DNA of 64,000 nucleotides. It comes from Chitinophagales bacterium (GTDB taxonomy: Bacteria; Bacteroidota; Bacteroidia; Chitinophagales; JADIYW01). The stretch is taken from NCBI GenBank assembly GCA_023957235.1, contig JAMLHI010000002.1, positions 325,836 to 389,835 on the forward strand, in the 5' to 3' direction. The number at the start of each line of letters is the position of its first letter. The stretch's first letter is position 1. A program made the position numbers and the translations under genes. Under the pieces are notes generated by a model. That model was not told the DNA's origin. It saw nothing but the letters and a program-made list of their open reading frames with translations, and made no database searches. Shown piece after piece: positions 28,320 to 38,513 of the stretch.

Positions 28320-29480
28320 TTATTCTTCTATTTTTTTCTTTTTACCTTCAAATAGTTCGTATAATTTAAAATCACATTCTAATTTACCATTTAAAAGGTG
28401 TCGAGTATCATACGAATTCAATCCGATAGCCATTAATGATTCTTTGCTACTACTAATAACCCCTGCTTTCCATCCCGGAAATGAATGTTTCAAGGTAGTA
28501 CCTATCTCTTTATAGAGCAAATTGAGATTTTCTACTTCCATCCGTTCACCATAAGGAGGATTAAGTAAAAGCAGTCCTTTATTACTTTGAGGTTTAAAGT
28601 CTAAGAAATCACCTTTTTTGAACTTAACTAATTTTGATACACCAGCGATTTTAGCATGTTGTTCAGCGGTTTCTATTGATCTCGGAGAAATATCTATCCC
28701 TATAATCTCTGGGACTGTATTTCTTACACGTTGAGTCAATTCTTTTCTAATACTTTGAAACAATTCGTCATCATCATCTTTCCATTTTCTGAATGGGAAG
28801 TTTCTTCTGTTGAGATTAGGGGCTCTTCTTCCAGCCATCATTGCAGCCTCAATAGCAATAGTACCTGAGCCAGTCATCCCATCCACAAATGAAGTTGTAC
28901 CATCCCATCCAGAAAGATAAATTAATCCACAAGCCAATACTTCGTTAATGGGAGCTCCATGGTGACCTCTTCTATATCCTCTAATATGAAGAGAAGTCCC
29001 AGAACTATCCAAAGAGATAGTGACTTTATTCTCATAAACATGTAAATGCCAAAAAACATCTGGGGATTTGGTTTCTACATCAGGTCTTCTGTTATAAAGC
29101 TTTCTAAATCTATCACACAATGCATCTTTTAACCTTAATGAAGCATACTGGCTGTGTTTAAATACATTGGAATTTATCGCATTAAAAATTGCAAAAGTTT
29201 GTTCCACATCTTGAAACTTTTCCCACTTCAGATGAAGGGCATTCTTATACAACTGGTCAGTATCATTAGCTTCAAAACTAAATACTGGCACCAAAACTCT
29301 CATCGCAACCCTGCAAGCCATATTAGCCAAATATAAATTACGTTTTGAATAAGGGATGGCTACTCCTCTATTAATGATTTCTGTTTGATTAATTCCTAAA
29401 AGATTCAATTCTTTCTCAAGAACATTCTCTAAACCACTAAGGGTCGTCACTATAATATCTTGTTTTCCGTAAACTTCCAT
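28320..29480 (-). CDS. THUMP-domain class I RNA methyltransferase (RlmL N-terminal-like)
   Basis: An N-terminal ferredoxin-like/THUMP domain (residues about 1-160) precedes a Rossmann methyltransferase with DGMTGSGTIAIEAAM, the SAM-binding acidic strand IIGIDISPRS, and the N2-guanine catalytic motif LLLLNPPYGERM. This fits 23S rRNA G2445 N2-methyltransferase (RlmL/YcbY N-half). The second RlmK domain of E. coli is absent, as is normal outside gammaproteobacteria. It ends a transcript with purE, 3 bp upstream. Confidence 0.88.
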   Translation of the reverse strand: MEVYGKQDIIVTTLSGLENVLEKELNLLGINQTEIINRGVAIPYSKRNLYLANMACRVAMRVLVPVFSFEANDTDQLYKNALHLKWEKFQDVEQTFAIFNAINSNVFKHSQYASLRLKDALCDRFRKLYNRRPDVETKSPDVFWHLHVYENKVTISLDSSGTSLHIRGYRRGHHGAPINEVLACGLIYLSGWDGTTSFVDGMTGSGTIAIEAAMMAGRRAPNLNRRNFPFRKWKDDDDELFQSIRKELTQRVRNTVPEIIGIDISPRSIETAEQHAKIAGVSKLVKFKKGDFLDFKPQSNKGLLLLNPPYGERMEVENLNLLYKEIGTTLKHSFPGWKAGVISSSKESLMAIGLNSYDTRHLLNGKLECDFKLYELFEGKKKKIEE

Positions 29481-29483
29481 TTC

Positions 29484-29981
29484 TTATCTTTCAGATTCCA
29501 TCTTTTGTGCCTTCTCAATCACTTCTTGTTCCATGCTCTTTTTATATTCTACCATTTTATCTACCAATTCAGGTTGCGCAACAGAAATTATCTGAACAGC
29601 TAATAATCCAGCATTTTTAGCACCATTAATAGCAACAGTTGCTACTGGGACACCTCCAGGCATCTGAGCAATAGACAGTAAAGAATCCCACCCTGATAAA
29701 GTTTTGGACTGAACCGGCACACCAATAACTGGCAATGGGCTTATTGCTGCTACCATACCTGGTAAATGTGCTGCTCCTCCTGCTCCTGCAATAATAACTT
29801 GAAAACCATTATTGTGTGCAGTTCTGGCAAAATCATACATTCGTTCAGGAGTCCTATGTGCTGAAACTATAGTATATTGATAAGGCACGCCAAACGATTG
29901 AAGAATTTTCGCAGCATCATCCATCACTGGCTTATCACTATCAGAACCCATGATAATAGCTACTTTAGGTTGTTGAGACAT
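29484..29981 (-). CDS. purE: 5-(carboxyamino)imidazole ribonucleotide mutase
   Basis: This enzyme of purine synthesis moves the carboxylate of N5-CAIR to C4. Class I motifs: [34 protein letters not shown] and [16 protein letters not shown]. It is 165 residues from ATG 29981; a TTG two codons upstream is less likely. A TATTTTTG box lies about 22 bp upstream on the minus strand (30011-30004), without a clear -33 partner. Confidence 0.95.
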   Translation of the reverse strand: MSQQPKVAIIMGSDSDKPVMDDAAKILQSFGVPYQYTIVSAHRTPERMYDFARTAHNNGFQVIIAGAGGAAHLPGMVAAISPLPVIGVPVQSKTLSGWDSLLSIAQMPGGVPVATVAINGAKNAGLLAVQIISVAQPELVDKMVEYKKSMEQEVIEKAQKMESER

Positions 29982-30095
29982 TTTCAAGAGATTTATTCAA
30001 GTACAAAAATAGACAACTACATTCAGATAATAGAAACCTTAAAGTTAATTATCTACATAACATTTAAAGTGAGAGAAAAAATATGAAAAAAATGA

Positions 30096-30124
30096 ATAAG
30101 GCTATCATTTTTGGATAGCCTTAT
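30096..30124 (-). terminator. Rho-independent terminator of pckA
   Basis: ATAAGGCTATC and GATAGCCTTAT pair perfectly over 11 bp with a 7-nt loop. On the minus strand the stem is followed by TCATTTTTTT. It lies 26 bp after the pckA stop. Confidence 0.88.
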
Positions 30125-30149
30125 GTCAAATATTTAAAATAAAATTTGA

Positions 30150-31751
30150 TTATACTTTTGGAGCAGCACTTAGAATATCTTCGCTAGTACCTGCTTCATA
30201 TTTCTTAAAATTCTCCACAAATTTATTAGCTAATAAATGGGCAGTTTTATCGTAATCTTCAGGATTTGACCAAGTATTTCTAGGATTCAAAATTTCTGAA
30301 GGAACACCTTCACAAGAGCTAGGAATTTGAAAATTAAATATCGGTAGTGTATCAAAAGAGCCATTCACTAAAGAACCATCTAAAGCAGATTTAATGATAG
30401 CTCTAGTATATTTCAAACTCATTCTAGAACCTACACCATAAACCCCACCAGTCATACCTGTATTGACCAACCAAACATTAGCTCCGCTCTCATCCAATTT
30501 ATTACCTAACATTTCTGCATATTTAGCAGGATGCAAAGGAATAAATGCAGCACCAAAACAAGCTGAAAAAGTAGTTTGAGGCTCAGTAATTCCAGCTTCA
30601 GTACCTGCAACTTTAGATGTATATCCACTCACAAATAAATACATTGCTTGTGCTTTTGTCAATTTTGAGATAGGAGGTAATACCCCAAATGCATCATAAG
30701 ACAAGAAGAATATATTCTTAGGGGTAGGGCCTACAGAAGGTACAGCAATATTATTAATATGACTCAAAGGATAAGAAACTCTCGTATTTTCTGTAATAGA
30801 AGTATCTTCAAAATTTACAGTATTTGTCCCTTCAAAAAAGTTAATATTTTCTAGAATAGCACCTCTTTTGATTGCTCGATAAATATCTGGCTCCTTTTCT
30901 TCAGTCAAATCAATACATTTGGCATAGCAACCTCCCTCAAAGTTAAAAACACCTTCATTACTCCAACCGTGTTCATCATCACCAATCAATTTTCTATGTG
31001 GATCAGCAGATAAAGTAGTTTTCCCAGTTCCAGAAAGACCAAAATACAGAGCAGAATCTCCTTCTTCTCCTATATTGGCAGAACAATGCATGGAAAGTAC
31101 ATTTTTCAAATGTGGTAAAGTAAAATTCAATACAGAGAAAATTCCTTTCTTAATTTCACCAGTATAGCTGCTTCCACCTATCAATATCACTTTCTTAGTA
31201 AAATTAACAATAGAAAAATTATGCTGACGAGTATTGTGTAAAAGCTTTTCAGCATGGAAAGAAGGAGCACATAAAATCAACCATTCTTGTTCATAAGATA
31301 ATAATTCCTCATGACTAGGTCGAATAAACATATTGTCAGCAAATAAACTTGCCCATGGAGTCTCAGTAACGACTCTAACATTAAGTTGATAAGATGGATC
31401 TGCACAGGCATAAACATCTCTGACATAAACTGTTTCTAATTTGTCCATGTACTCAATTAATGCCTTTTCTAATACATCATAATCGCTTTGTGAAAAAGGC
31501 TGATTAATATTGTTCCAATTCACTGAATTTGCCGTCAGATCATCTTTAACAATAAACTTATCTTTAGGAGAACGCCCTGTAAATTCACCTGTATTAACAC
31601 ATAAAGCTCCTTTATCATCAAGTACACCTTGACCTAATTCCAGAGTTTTGTTAATTAGCTCATCTCTTTCGAGATTCCATAAAGCAGTCGTTTTGTTAAA
31701 TCCAAGTGGTGTTAACGTTGCTTTAGGATTCTTAATTCCCTGCTCATTCAT
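30150..31751 (-). CDS. pckA: Phosphoenolpyruvate carboxykinase (ATP)
   Basis: It decarboxylates and phosphorylates oxaloacetate to PEP, the first committed step of gluconeogenesis. The P-loop GLSGTGKTTLSADP, DDEHGWSNEGVFNFEGGCYAK and the N-terminal GRSPKDKFIV block are diagnostic for the ATP-dependent form. At 533 residues it is full length. A TATTTTTG box (31794-31787, minus strand) is a possible -7 element but has no clear -33. It fits with aspA and gltBD as a carbon/nitrogen-balance set, though they are unlinked. Confidence 0.96.
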   Translation of the reverse strand: MNEQGIKNPKATLTPLGFNKTTALWNLERDELINKTLELGQGVLDDKGALCVNTGEFTGRSPKDKFIVKDDLTANSVNWNNINQPFSQSDYDVLEKALIEYMDKLETVYVRDVYACADPSYQLNVRVVTETPWASLFADNMFIRPSHEELLSYEQEWLILCAPSFHAEKLLHNTRQHNFSIVNFTKKVILIGGSSYTGEIKKGIFSVLNFTLPHLKNVLSMHCSANIGEEGDSALYFGLSGTGKTTLSADPHRKLIGDDEHGWSNEGVFNFEGGCYAKCIDLTEEKEPDIYRAIKRGAILENINFFEGTNTVNFEDTSITENTRVSYPLSHINNIAVPSVGPTPKNIFFLSYDAFGVLPPISKLTKAQAMYLFVSGYTSKVAGTEAGITEPQTTFSACFGAAFIPLHPAKYAEMLGNKLDESGANVWLVNTGMTGGVYGVGSRMSLKYTRAIIKSALDGSLVNGSFDTLPIFNFQIPSSCEGVPSEILNPRNTWSNPEDYDKTAHLLANKFVENFKKYEAGTSEDILSAAPKV

Positions 31752-31854
31752 AATTACTTCGCTTGTATATTTTTTATAACGTGGTGCAAAAATACTGATT
31801 TTTTAAACATAAAAATAGGATATTAACAATTGTGCAAAAAATTATAATTTGTTC

Positions 31855-32964
31855 TTATTTCAGTTGAAATCTCTTACCGGGAAGAGCCTTTAAAATCCCC
31901 TTTAACTCTAAAGAAAGCAAAATTGCTGACAATTCTCCTATAGGTATCTCTGTGGAATAATGCAAAATGTCTATAGAAACAGGTTCACTGTTCATGCAAG
32001 CAACGATTTTTCTTTCATTTTCCTCCAAATGCTGAAATTTAGCTTTATTATCAAAAAATCCATCTATTATTAACTGTTCTTTTATTTTCCATCCCATCAA
32101 TTCTGCTAAATCATTTGGTTGGGTTAAAATTTGCGCCTTAAGATTTTTAATTAAATAATTGGCTCCCTGAGAAACTGGATCATTCCAACGTCCTGGAATA
32201 GCAAAAACTTCTCTGCCATACGAATGAGCAATTTCTGCTGTAATCATTGAGCCACCTTTCAGGGCAGATTCAATTAAAATGGTAGCATCAGACATTCCTG
32301 CAACTATCCTATTACGCATCGGGAAATTGTTCTTATTAAAAGTAGTATTCCGTGAAAACTCAGAAATCAACGCCCCCTGTTTAGCAATTTTTTTGGATAA
32401 TTCTTTATGCTGAAATGGATATATCTGATCTAAAGCATGCCCCAATACTGCAATTGTAGGAACTTGAAGCTCAATACATTTTTTATGAGCGACACCATCA
32501 ACACCCAATGCCAAGCCACTCACAACTGTTACATCCAATGATTGAAGAGACTTAATAATCTGTTCTGTAACTTCTTTTCCGTATTCAGTAATATTTCTTG
32601 TACCAACAATACTGACAATCTTAGTTGTATTGAGCTGATGAGTTCCTTTTACAAAAAGAAATAATGGAGCATCATGACATTCTAATAATCGTTTAGGATA
32701 TTCTTTTTGATTAAATGCGACAATTTGAATATCATTTTGTTCACACCAGAGGATTTCATCTTCTATCCATCCAAATTGATTAAACTGGATTATCTCCTTT
32801 GCAACAGATTCAGAAATTCTAGGAATTTTTAATAATTTGGAAGCTCCCATTTTAAAGACATCTTCGGCACTCCCAACATGAGAAATTAAAAATCTAGATA
32901 GAATATCTCCTACCCCTTTAATTTCTTTTAAAGCAATCAGATATTTTAACTCTTGTAGGCTCAT
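31855..32964 (-). CDS. dprA: DNA processing protein DprA (Smf)
   Basis: It loads RecA on incoming single strands in natural transformation. An N-terminal HhH-like region (GVGDILSRFLISHVG) is followed by the Rossmann-like core: VSIVGTRNITEYG, SGLALGVDGVAHK, GHALDQIYPFQH, GALISEF, FPMRNRIVAGMSD and SALKGGSMITAEIA. A C-terminal winged-helix tail (about residues 305-369) is present. It lies 3 bp downstream of the outer-membrane barrel gene, an association without an obvious functional reason. Confidence 0.94.
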   Translation of the reverse strand: MSLQELKYLIALKEIKGVGDILSRFLISHVGSAEDVFKMGASKLLKIPRISESVAKEIIQFNQFGWIEDEILWCEQNDIQIVAFNQKEYPKRLLECHDAPLFLFVKGTHQLNTTKIVSIVGTRNITEYGKEVTEQIIKSLQSLDVTVVSGLALGVDGVAHKKCIELQVPTIAVLGHALDQIYPFQHKELSKKIAKQGALISEFSRNTTFNKNNFPMRNRIVAGMSDATILIESALKGGSMITAEIAHSYGREVFAIPGRWNDPVSQGANYLIKNLKAQILTQPNDLAELMGWKIKEQLIIDGFFDNKAKFQHLEENERKIVACMNSEPVSIDILHYSTEIPIGELSAILLSLELKGILKALPGKRFQLK

Positions 32965-32967
32965 GGG

Positions 32968-34620
32968 CTAAAAATCCCTATAACGATTGAATAGATTAGA
33001 TTTGATACCTATACCAACAAAAATATTTCTTTCATTTTGAATTTCTGAAGACAATTTCCTCAAATGAAAGATTGCTTCAGCAGAAAGTTTAATCTTTGGA
33101 TTGAGTAAATAACCAGCCCTCAATTCGGCACTTAACAAATCTGTTTTCACTCCTTGAAGGAAGCTATTATTAAAAGCTAAATCCAAATTGGGTGCTATAT
33201 CATAATCAGAACGATAAATATTGCTGCCTTTATGTTCGCCCGGCAAATCTCTCCCTTGTCTAGCATACTGAAGTTTGGCTACTCCATAAAAACTATTTTT
33301 CTCATATCTGAGGATAGCTAAAAACTCGACAAAATTTGCACCAAGAGGATGTGTCAGAGATAAATTGTTGTGGGTATAGTTTTGAGCAGGAATTTTATGA
33401 GCAAAGACATAAGGCCTTACGGCATTAGCTTCTAATTGTAAATCAAACATTGGGATTTTAAACAAATCAAATGATTTAAGTCCCAATTGGAATGCAAATT
33501 TATTTCTATAAAAACCTTTCCCTTTTCGAGCAAATTTGACATCCAAGTCATCTAATAAAATCTGAGTATAAATATTAGTTTTCTTGGAAACTTTGAACTT
33601 CATATTCAACCCCAAAGTAATATTATCAGGCGAACCTACTGCAAACTCAACCGGTCTAAAAAATACGACAGGATTGAGATAGTTCAATTCAATTCCTCTA
33701 GTGCCAGTACTATCACCATGTGACCATACTACCCCTTCAAAAAAACTAAATTCAAACCATTTGGCAATATCTGCACTCAACATGTGAAAAACTCCGTATT
33801 TTTTCTGAAAATGAAAGTTATTATTCTCATTAGCTAAAGAACCATCTTTCATAAAATTGAAAAGATAACTATACTTTATTCTCCAAAAATTGGCATGAAA
33901 TGCAAAATAAGGATAAGAAGATGCATAATCACTAATAAACAAACTACGATATCCATCGCCCCAAAAATTTTTGCCATATCCAGCTTGAAGATGAATAAAC
34001 TTAGCAGGTTTTATGCTGATATAGCCATTAAAATCATGAGCATTGATAGTCGAACCATCCCATTTGACTTTTCCGAATCCAGGAGTCACCCCTTTATCTT
34101 CTGCCAGCCTATCTATATATTCATAAGTGTTTTCAGTAAGTCCTCTGTATGTAAAACTCATAGAAACCTTCTTGCCAAAATTTGAATTCAGTTGCGCACC
34201 ATATTGACTACCTAACAAGGCACTTTTTTCTTTCAAATCATAACCGACTGAAAAATCAACAATTGGATTGATGCCTATATAAATTTTTTCTTTTTGAAAC
34301 TGTAAAAAATCTCCTCTCTTAATTCCAAATGTAAATCCGTCTTTGCCTTGTTGAAGCAAAGTCTTTCCTATACTATCTTTATAAGGAGAGAAATATTCAT
34401 TGTATGATGTTATCCCCAAAGACTTCCATTCATCTCTAGGAATAGATGCCAACACCTCACTTTCTAAATAAGGTTTCACAGAAGTATGAAATTTCACATC
34501 CGGGTCACTTAAATATCTTTCTAAGCGATTTTGATAGTCTTGTTCTAAAGGGATTTGCAATTGTTGGGCACTGACATATAATATTGCAGTGCTGAAAAGT
34601 ATCGAGAGAATTTTCTTCAT
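32968..34620 (-). CDS. Outer-membrane beta-barrel protein, Wzi/RemB-like
   Basis: A signal peptide (MKKILSILFSTAILYVSA, cleaved before Q-Q) is followed by a short N-terminal domain and many alternating-hydrophobicity strands ending in an aromatic residue (YRDF). The block AGYGKNFWGDGYRSLFISD resembles the conserved GxxRSLxLSD region of Wzi-like capsule-assembly barrels and of the gliding protein RemB. A surface polysaccharide or adhesion role is possible; the family call is from memory of this motif and is moderate. Confidence 0.6.
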   Translation of the reverse strand: MKKILSILFSTAILYVSAQQLQIPLEQDYQNRLERYLSDPDVKFHTSVKPYLESEVLASIPRDEWKSLGITSYNEYFSPYKDSIGKTLLQQGKDGFTFGIKRGDFLQFQKEKIYIGINPIVDFSVGYDLKEKSALLGSQYGAQLNSNFGKKVSMSFTYRGLTENTYEYIDRLAEDKGVTPGFGKVKWDGSTINAHDFNGYISIKPAKFIHLQAGYGKNFWGDGYRSLFISDYASSYPYFAFHANFWRIKYSYLFNFMKDGSLANENNNFHFQKKYGVFHMLSADIAKWFEFSFFEGVVWSHGDSTGTRGIELNYLNPVVFFRPVEFAVGSPDNITLGLNMKFKVSKKTNIYTQILLDDLDVKFARKGKGFYRNKFAFQLGLKSFDLFKIPMFDLQLEANAVRPYVFAHKIPAQNYTHNNLSLTHPLGANFVEFLAILRYEKNSFYGVAKLQYARQGRDLPGEHKGSNIYRSDYDIAPNLDLAFNNSFLQGVKTDLLSAELRAGYLLNPKIKLSAEAIFHLRKLSSEIQNERNIFVGIGIKSNLFNRYRDF

Positions 34621-34849
34621 GAATGATTTGTCGTTTTATACCTTGTCTATTCTATCAGGTCAATAATAGTATTTTGTATTTTACCACTAAAATAATAAGA
34701 TTACACACAATCAGACAGCGTTGCATACAGAATATAAAAATAATCTGATAATAAAATACAAATATGAATATAATGCATCCAAAGGTGTCATAATAATTAT
34801 TTCAAATCAGCTTAACGAAAGTCCCGAAAAATAGACAGTACTTTGCCAA

Positions 34850-35320
34850 ATGAACTGGTTGAAAATATCTAAAAAAAGAAAAGCCAAACTCATCAATTTT
34901 TATCCACCCTTTTTAGGGGCAAATATTCAATTGGAAGAATGCAATGAAAATCTAACTCAATTTCAAGTCAAATTGAGTCTCAACCGTTGGAATAAAAATG
35001 TCATGGGCACTCATTTTGGTGGTTCTCTATATGCTATGTGTGACCCATTCTACATGTGGATATTGATGGAAAATCTAGGAAAAGATTTTATTGTTTGGGA
35101 TAAAGCAGCTACTATCCAATTTAAAAAGCCTGGCACAGGCACTGTCAGAGCTATTTTTGAGATATCTATAGAACAAATAGAAAACATTAGGAAAGAAGTC
35201 ATAGAGTTAGGTAAAAATGATTATCATTTTTCAACAGTGGTCAAAAATGAAAACGGTCAAATTGTTGCTGAAGTGGACAAAACTGTTTATGTGAGATATA
35301 ATAAAAAGCGCAATATTTAA
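34850..35320 (+). CDS. DUF4442 hot-dog-fold protein (thioesterase-like)
   Basis: The hot-dog core NVMGTHFGGSLYAMCDPFYM and VWDKAATIQFKKPGTG matches DUF4442, a branch of the acyl-CoA thioesterase superfamily. At 156 residues it is a single domain. The substrate is unknown. It stands alone on the plus strand between two minus-strand genes and has no clear promoter box; TACTTTG just upstream is one base short of the consensus. Confidence 0.78.
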   Translation: MNWLKISKKRKAKLINFYPPFLGANIQLEECNENLTQFQVKLSLNRWNKNVMGTHFGGSLYAMCDPFYMWILMENLGKDFIVWDKAATIQFKKPGTGTVRAIFEISIEQIENIRKEVIELGKNDYHFSTVVKNENGQIVAEVDKTVYVRYNKKRNI

Positions 35321-35341
35321 TCAAATAGACTACTGATTCAA

Positions 35342-38059
35342 CTATAATTTTACACCTTTGATAAAATACTTTTTATTTTTTACTTCAATAACAATAACAT
35401 AGGAACCTGCACTCATTTCATTAGTCTGGATTGAACATTTATTCTGATGAGAAAAATTAGTTTCAATGATCTTTTCTCCGCTAATATTATAAATAGTCAC
35501 TTTAAAAATCTCAATATCTTTTAAATCAATACTTAACTCATCCATAAAAGGATTGGGGTAAACTGATATAGAATGAGCATTCTCATCATGAAGAAGGGTG
35601 GCTATTGAAATAAAATTGGCTATTAAAAATCTATTCTCTGTCACTTTAAAGCGATAAGTGCTATCTGTAGAAATAACAATACCTGACTCTGACCAATCTT
35701 TAAAAACAAATCCAGCTGAAGGCTGTGCTGATATGAATGCATCCTGACCATATTGATAAATACCTCCCCCTGTAATCACTCCACCCTCAGCAGGAGAAGC
35801 AGTAATTTCAATTTCAAAATCCTGAGCAATAAAATTGGCTGTCAATATCCTGTCACTAGTAGCCTTGAAATTCATCACTTTATTGGTGGACACTTCTTGG
35901 CCTGCCTCAGTCCAATTTTTGAACACATAACCCTCCGCAGCTTGAGCTGAAACACTGACAGGACTACCTACTTCATAAGTTCCTCCACCCGTCAAAACGC
36001 CTCCTTCTATTGGTGAAGCCAGTACTTCAATACTAAATTCTTTAAGAACAAAGTTGGCAGTCAGAACCCTGTCCTTTAAAACAGAAAAGCTAAAAACACT
36101 ATCTGTAGAAACTACAACACCATTTTCAGTCCAGCTCTTAAAATTAAATCTCGCCCTTGGTTTGGCAACGACAGAGGTCGAATCTCCAAAATTAAATATT
36201 CCTTCACCAGCTAATATTCCACCATCGACCGGAGAGGCATTCAGCTCTATTTTATATTCTTTTGGAACAAAAATAGCCTTTAATATTCTATTACTAGTTG
36301 CAAAAAATTGATAAGTACTATCTCTGGAAACTACATGTCCTTGTTCCGTCCAGCTATCAAAATTATATCCTAAAGAGGGAAGAGCTTTAACAATCACTGA
36401 TTGGCACTGAAGGTATGAGCTATCTCTTGAAACAACACCAGCATTAGAAGGATATGCCTTTGAACTGATATGATATGAATGATTATTCCTTGCAATATTT
36501 ACTATTTTATAAGTAGAAACTTTGTCATTATTATTAAATACAATAGTAACAAAAAGGGTGTCAATAGAAATTTTATTAAATGTTTCAAAAAGCAAGATGG
36601 AATCATTGTTTGATCCAATAATTTTTAAATTAGAGGATACACTCCACTCAATAGATTTGGTAAATTTTGGAAATTTAATATTTAATGTGGCTGATTCAAT
36701 GGAATTAGGACAGATAGTATCAGCAACCATGATAGGCGACTGATTCAATTGAAGATCATCATCTAAGCATAAACTAGTTGTATTATCAGGAAATACAGAA
36801 TAATTGTTCAATAGTCTAGTTTCAATATCAAATGTTCCAATTGTTGACTTAATAAAATAGGATAGTTCATCAAAAACAATATCTCTTTGATTTAAAATCG
36901 AAGTAGAATTATTCGTTGTATATTGATCCCATCCGCCAACAAGATCAACAGCTGTGGGTGTCGGAGCAATTACTTCATGTCCCCCATTGATAACCTGACC
37001 AAAACTTACTTGATGATGAGTCTTTTTTATCTTATCAAAAATATACTTAGAACCATAAGCATAAGGGAATCTTTCTATATCGCTTTGATTATATTCAATT
37101 GACAGAGGAATAGCACTAAAATATTTATAAGGCAATCTTCCTTCATTCTGGCTGATGACCTCATCACAAGTTCCATGCATAAAGCCTAATGCTACTTTAC
37201 TGGTTTCTACTGTTTTATTGAGAAAAATATTTTCATACAAACTACCTCCAGCTATTGCAAATATGCCTTTAACTTTAGGCAATGGAAATCCTTCTGAACG
37301 AACTTCATTAGGAACTTCAATAAGCAACTCAGTCGTATCATTACATTTATAATAAGAGATATTATTTGGAATTTCTTCTTTATCTAAAAACAAATAATAT
37401 AAGGACAAAAATGCGCCTGCACTAATACCAGAAATAAAAACATTATTCGTATCAATTTGATATTCTGAATTATTAAGTATCTCTTTTATTTTTAGTCTGA
37501 TATCTCTGAATGCTACCAATGAACTATATTCAAATAATGCCTTTGATTCAGAACCGCTGGTATAAAAACAATTTTCCGACTTAGGGTCAAATAACTTATC
37601 AATTTTGGAAGCATTTTCTTGAGAAGCTGTTTCATATTTTATCCAAAAAACATTAAATCCAAGTTTAGCCAACTTATTACTCAGCTTTAAACTATCATCA
37701 ATAACATTATTTTCTGGATTCAATTCTATTTCATTGTCAAGATTTTTAAATGCTCCTCCAGATAAAAGAAATATAGTAGGTCTTAAGTCAACCGTAGTAC
37801 TTTTATTATGACTATTCTTATCATCGATAGGCAGATAGCTAGTCACTTCTATTTTAGATTTCCAATTTATTTCTGTATTCTGATTAAAATCATGATGATT
37901 CAAAATCTTAACTTGATGAGAAGATTGTTGCCAATCAGCATCTATATTCAATGATAAATTATGATGTAATTGTAAAGTATTATTATCAGCAATGACAGCG
38001 TTTGAAAAACTCAAATTAAGTGCAATTAATATAAATATACCTTTAAAAAGTCGAAACAT
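35342..38059 (-). CDS. Large T9SS-secreted alpha/beta-hydrolase with four InlB-B-like repeats
   Basis: Numbered from the ATG at 38059. A signal peptide (MFRLFKGIFILIALNLSFSNA) is followed by a hydrolase domain (FLLSGGAF oxyanion region; nucleophile elbow GISAGA with Ser213), then an Ig-like linker. Four ~69-residue repeats follow with consensus SPxEGGVxTGGGxY...F..W.E.G..VSTDS...A.F (divergent InlB B-repeat type), and finally a T9SS sorting domain (ISVYPNPFMDEL to the end). It should be exported and surface-bound, with the repeats as a stalk. An upstream Met at 38104 lies above the promoter and is rejected. It is a larger relative of the gene at 1069-2340. Confidence 0.82.
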   Translation of the reverse strand: MFRLFKGIFILIALNLSFSNAVIADNNTLQLHHNLSLNIDADWQQSSHQVKILNHHDFNQNTEINWKSKIEVTSYLPIDDKNSHNKSTTVDLRPTIFLLSGGAFKNLDNEIELNPENNVIDDSLKLSNKLAKLGFNVFWIKYETASQENASKIDKLFDPKSENCFYTSGSESKALFEYSSLVAFRDIRLKIKEILNNSEYQIDTNNVFISGISAGAFLSLYYLFLDKEEIPNNISYYKCNDTTELLIEVPNEVRSEGFPLPKVKGIFAIAGGSLYENIFLNKTVETSKVALGFMHGTCDEVISQNEGRLPYKYFSAIPLSIEYNQSDIERFPYAYGSKYIFDKIKKTHHQVSFGQVINGGHEVIAPTPTAVDLVGGWDQYTTNNSTSILNQRDIVFDELSYFIKSTIGTFDIETRLLNNYSVFPDNTTSLCLDDDLQLNQSPIMVADTICPNSIESATLNIKFPKFTKSIEWSVSSNLKIIGSNNDSILLFETFNKISIDTLFVTIVFNNNDKVSTYKIVNIARNNHSYHISSKAYPSNAGVVSRDSSYLQCQSVIVKALPSLGYNFDSWTEQGHVVSRDSTYQFFATSNRILKAIFVPKEYKIELNASPVDGGILAGEGIFNFGDSTSVVAKPRARFNFKSWTENGVVVSTDSVFSFSVLKDRVLTANFVLKEFSIEVLASPIEGGVLTGGGTYEVGSPVSVSAQAAEGYVFKNWTEAGQEVSTNKVMNFKATSDRILTANFIAQDFEIEITASPAEGGVITGGGIYQYGQDAFISAQPSAGFVFKDWSESGIVISTDSTYRFKVTENRFLIANFISIATLLHDENAHSISVYPNPFMDELSIDLKDIEIFKVTIYNISGEKIIETNFSHQNKCSIQTNEMSAGSYVIVIEVKNKKYFIKGVKL
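35612..36442 (-). repeat. Four tandem ~207-bp coding repeats (InlB-B-like units)
   Basis: Four units of about 69 codons, each starting near I-E-x-x-A-S-P and ending in A-N-F or A-I-F. The last two (GGVLTGGGTY and GGVITGGGIY) are the most alike; the first is the most diverged. The limits given are approximate. Confidence 0.7.
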
Positions 38060-38075
38060 ATAAAACTTAAAAAAG

Positions 38076-38104
38076 CAAATATATATGTTCTTATAACATT
38101 GCAT
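38076..38104 (-). promoter_or_regulatory. Promoter of the large T9SS hydrolase gene
   Basis: TATATTTG on the minus strand (38083-38076), with ATG in place of TTG 18 bp further upstream (38104-38102). Transcription should begin near 38069, which places the translation start at 38059 rather than 38104. Confidence 0.5.
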
Positions 38105-38513
38105 GTCATTTAAGAAAAATTTAAGATTTCATGTAATTACTAAACTAAAAATCATCTTCAAGACAATACATAACAAGTGAATATACTAGTATTTGAGACT
38201 ATAACTCAATCACATCAGTCAACTCATCATCATTGTCAACAAAGGCCATTCTATGAAAAAAACATCAGCAAACTCTTTCAAAGATAAATATTTATAAAGT
38301 ACAATATTTAAACAAATCATTTATTCTTATTGGGATTCACCGCTATTAACTAACCTTTTCAAAGTTAGAAAGTCAGATAGGCAAGAGAACAAAATTTTCA
38401 AGAGAATCTCCATTTTCAGGTATTGAGATTTGAATATTATATCCTGCAATAGCATTACAGCTTTACACATTTGCGTGTAAATCTATTTTAGGAAAAAACT
38501 CTACTGAGTAAAA
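38105..38513. other. 409-bp intergenic region without a recognised gene
   Basis: AT-rich. A stop-bounded minus-strand frame of about 28 codons (stop near 38375, no start codon) has a protein-like look (GYNIQISIPENGDSLENF), but no family could be assigned. It may be debris from a lost gene downstream of doxX. Confidence 0.4.

Noticed and set aside
38370-38460. Protein-like minus-strand frame (GYNIQISIPENGDSLENF)
   Set aside because: It is only about 28 codons between stops, has no start and no assignable family; kept as a note on the intergenic region, not as a gene.
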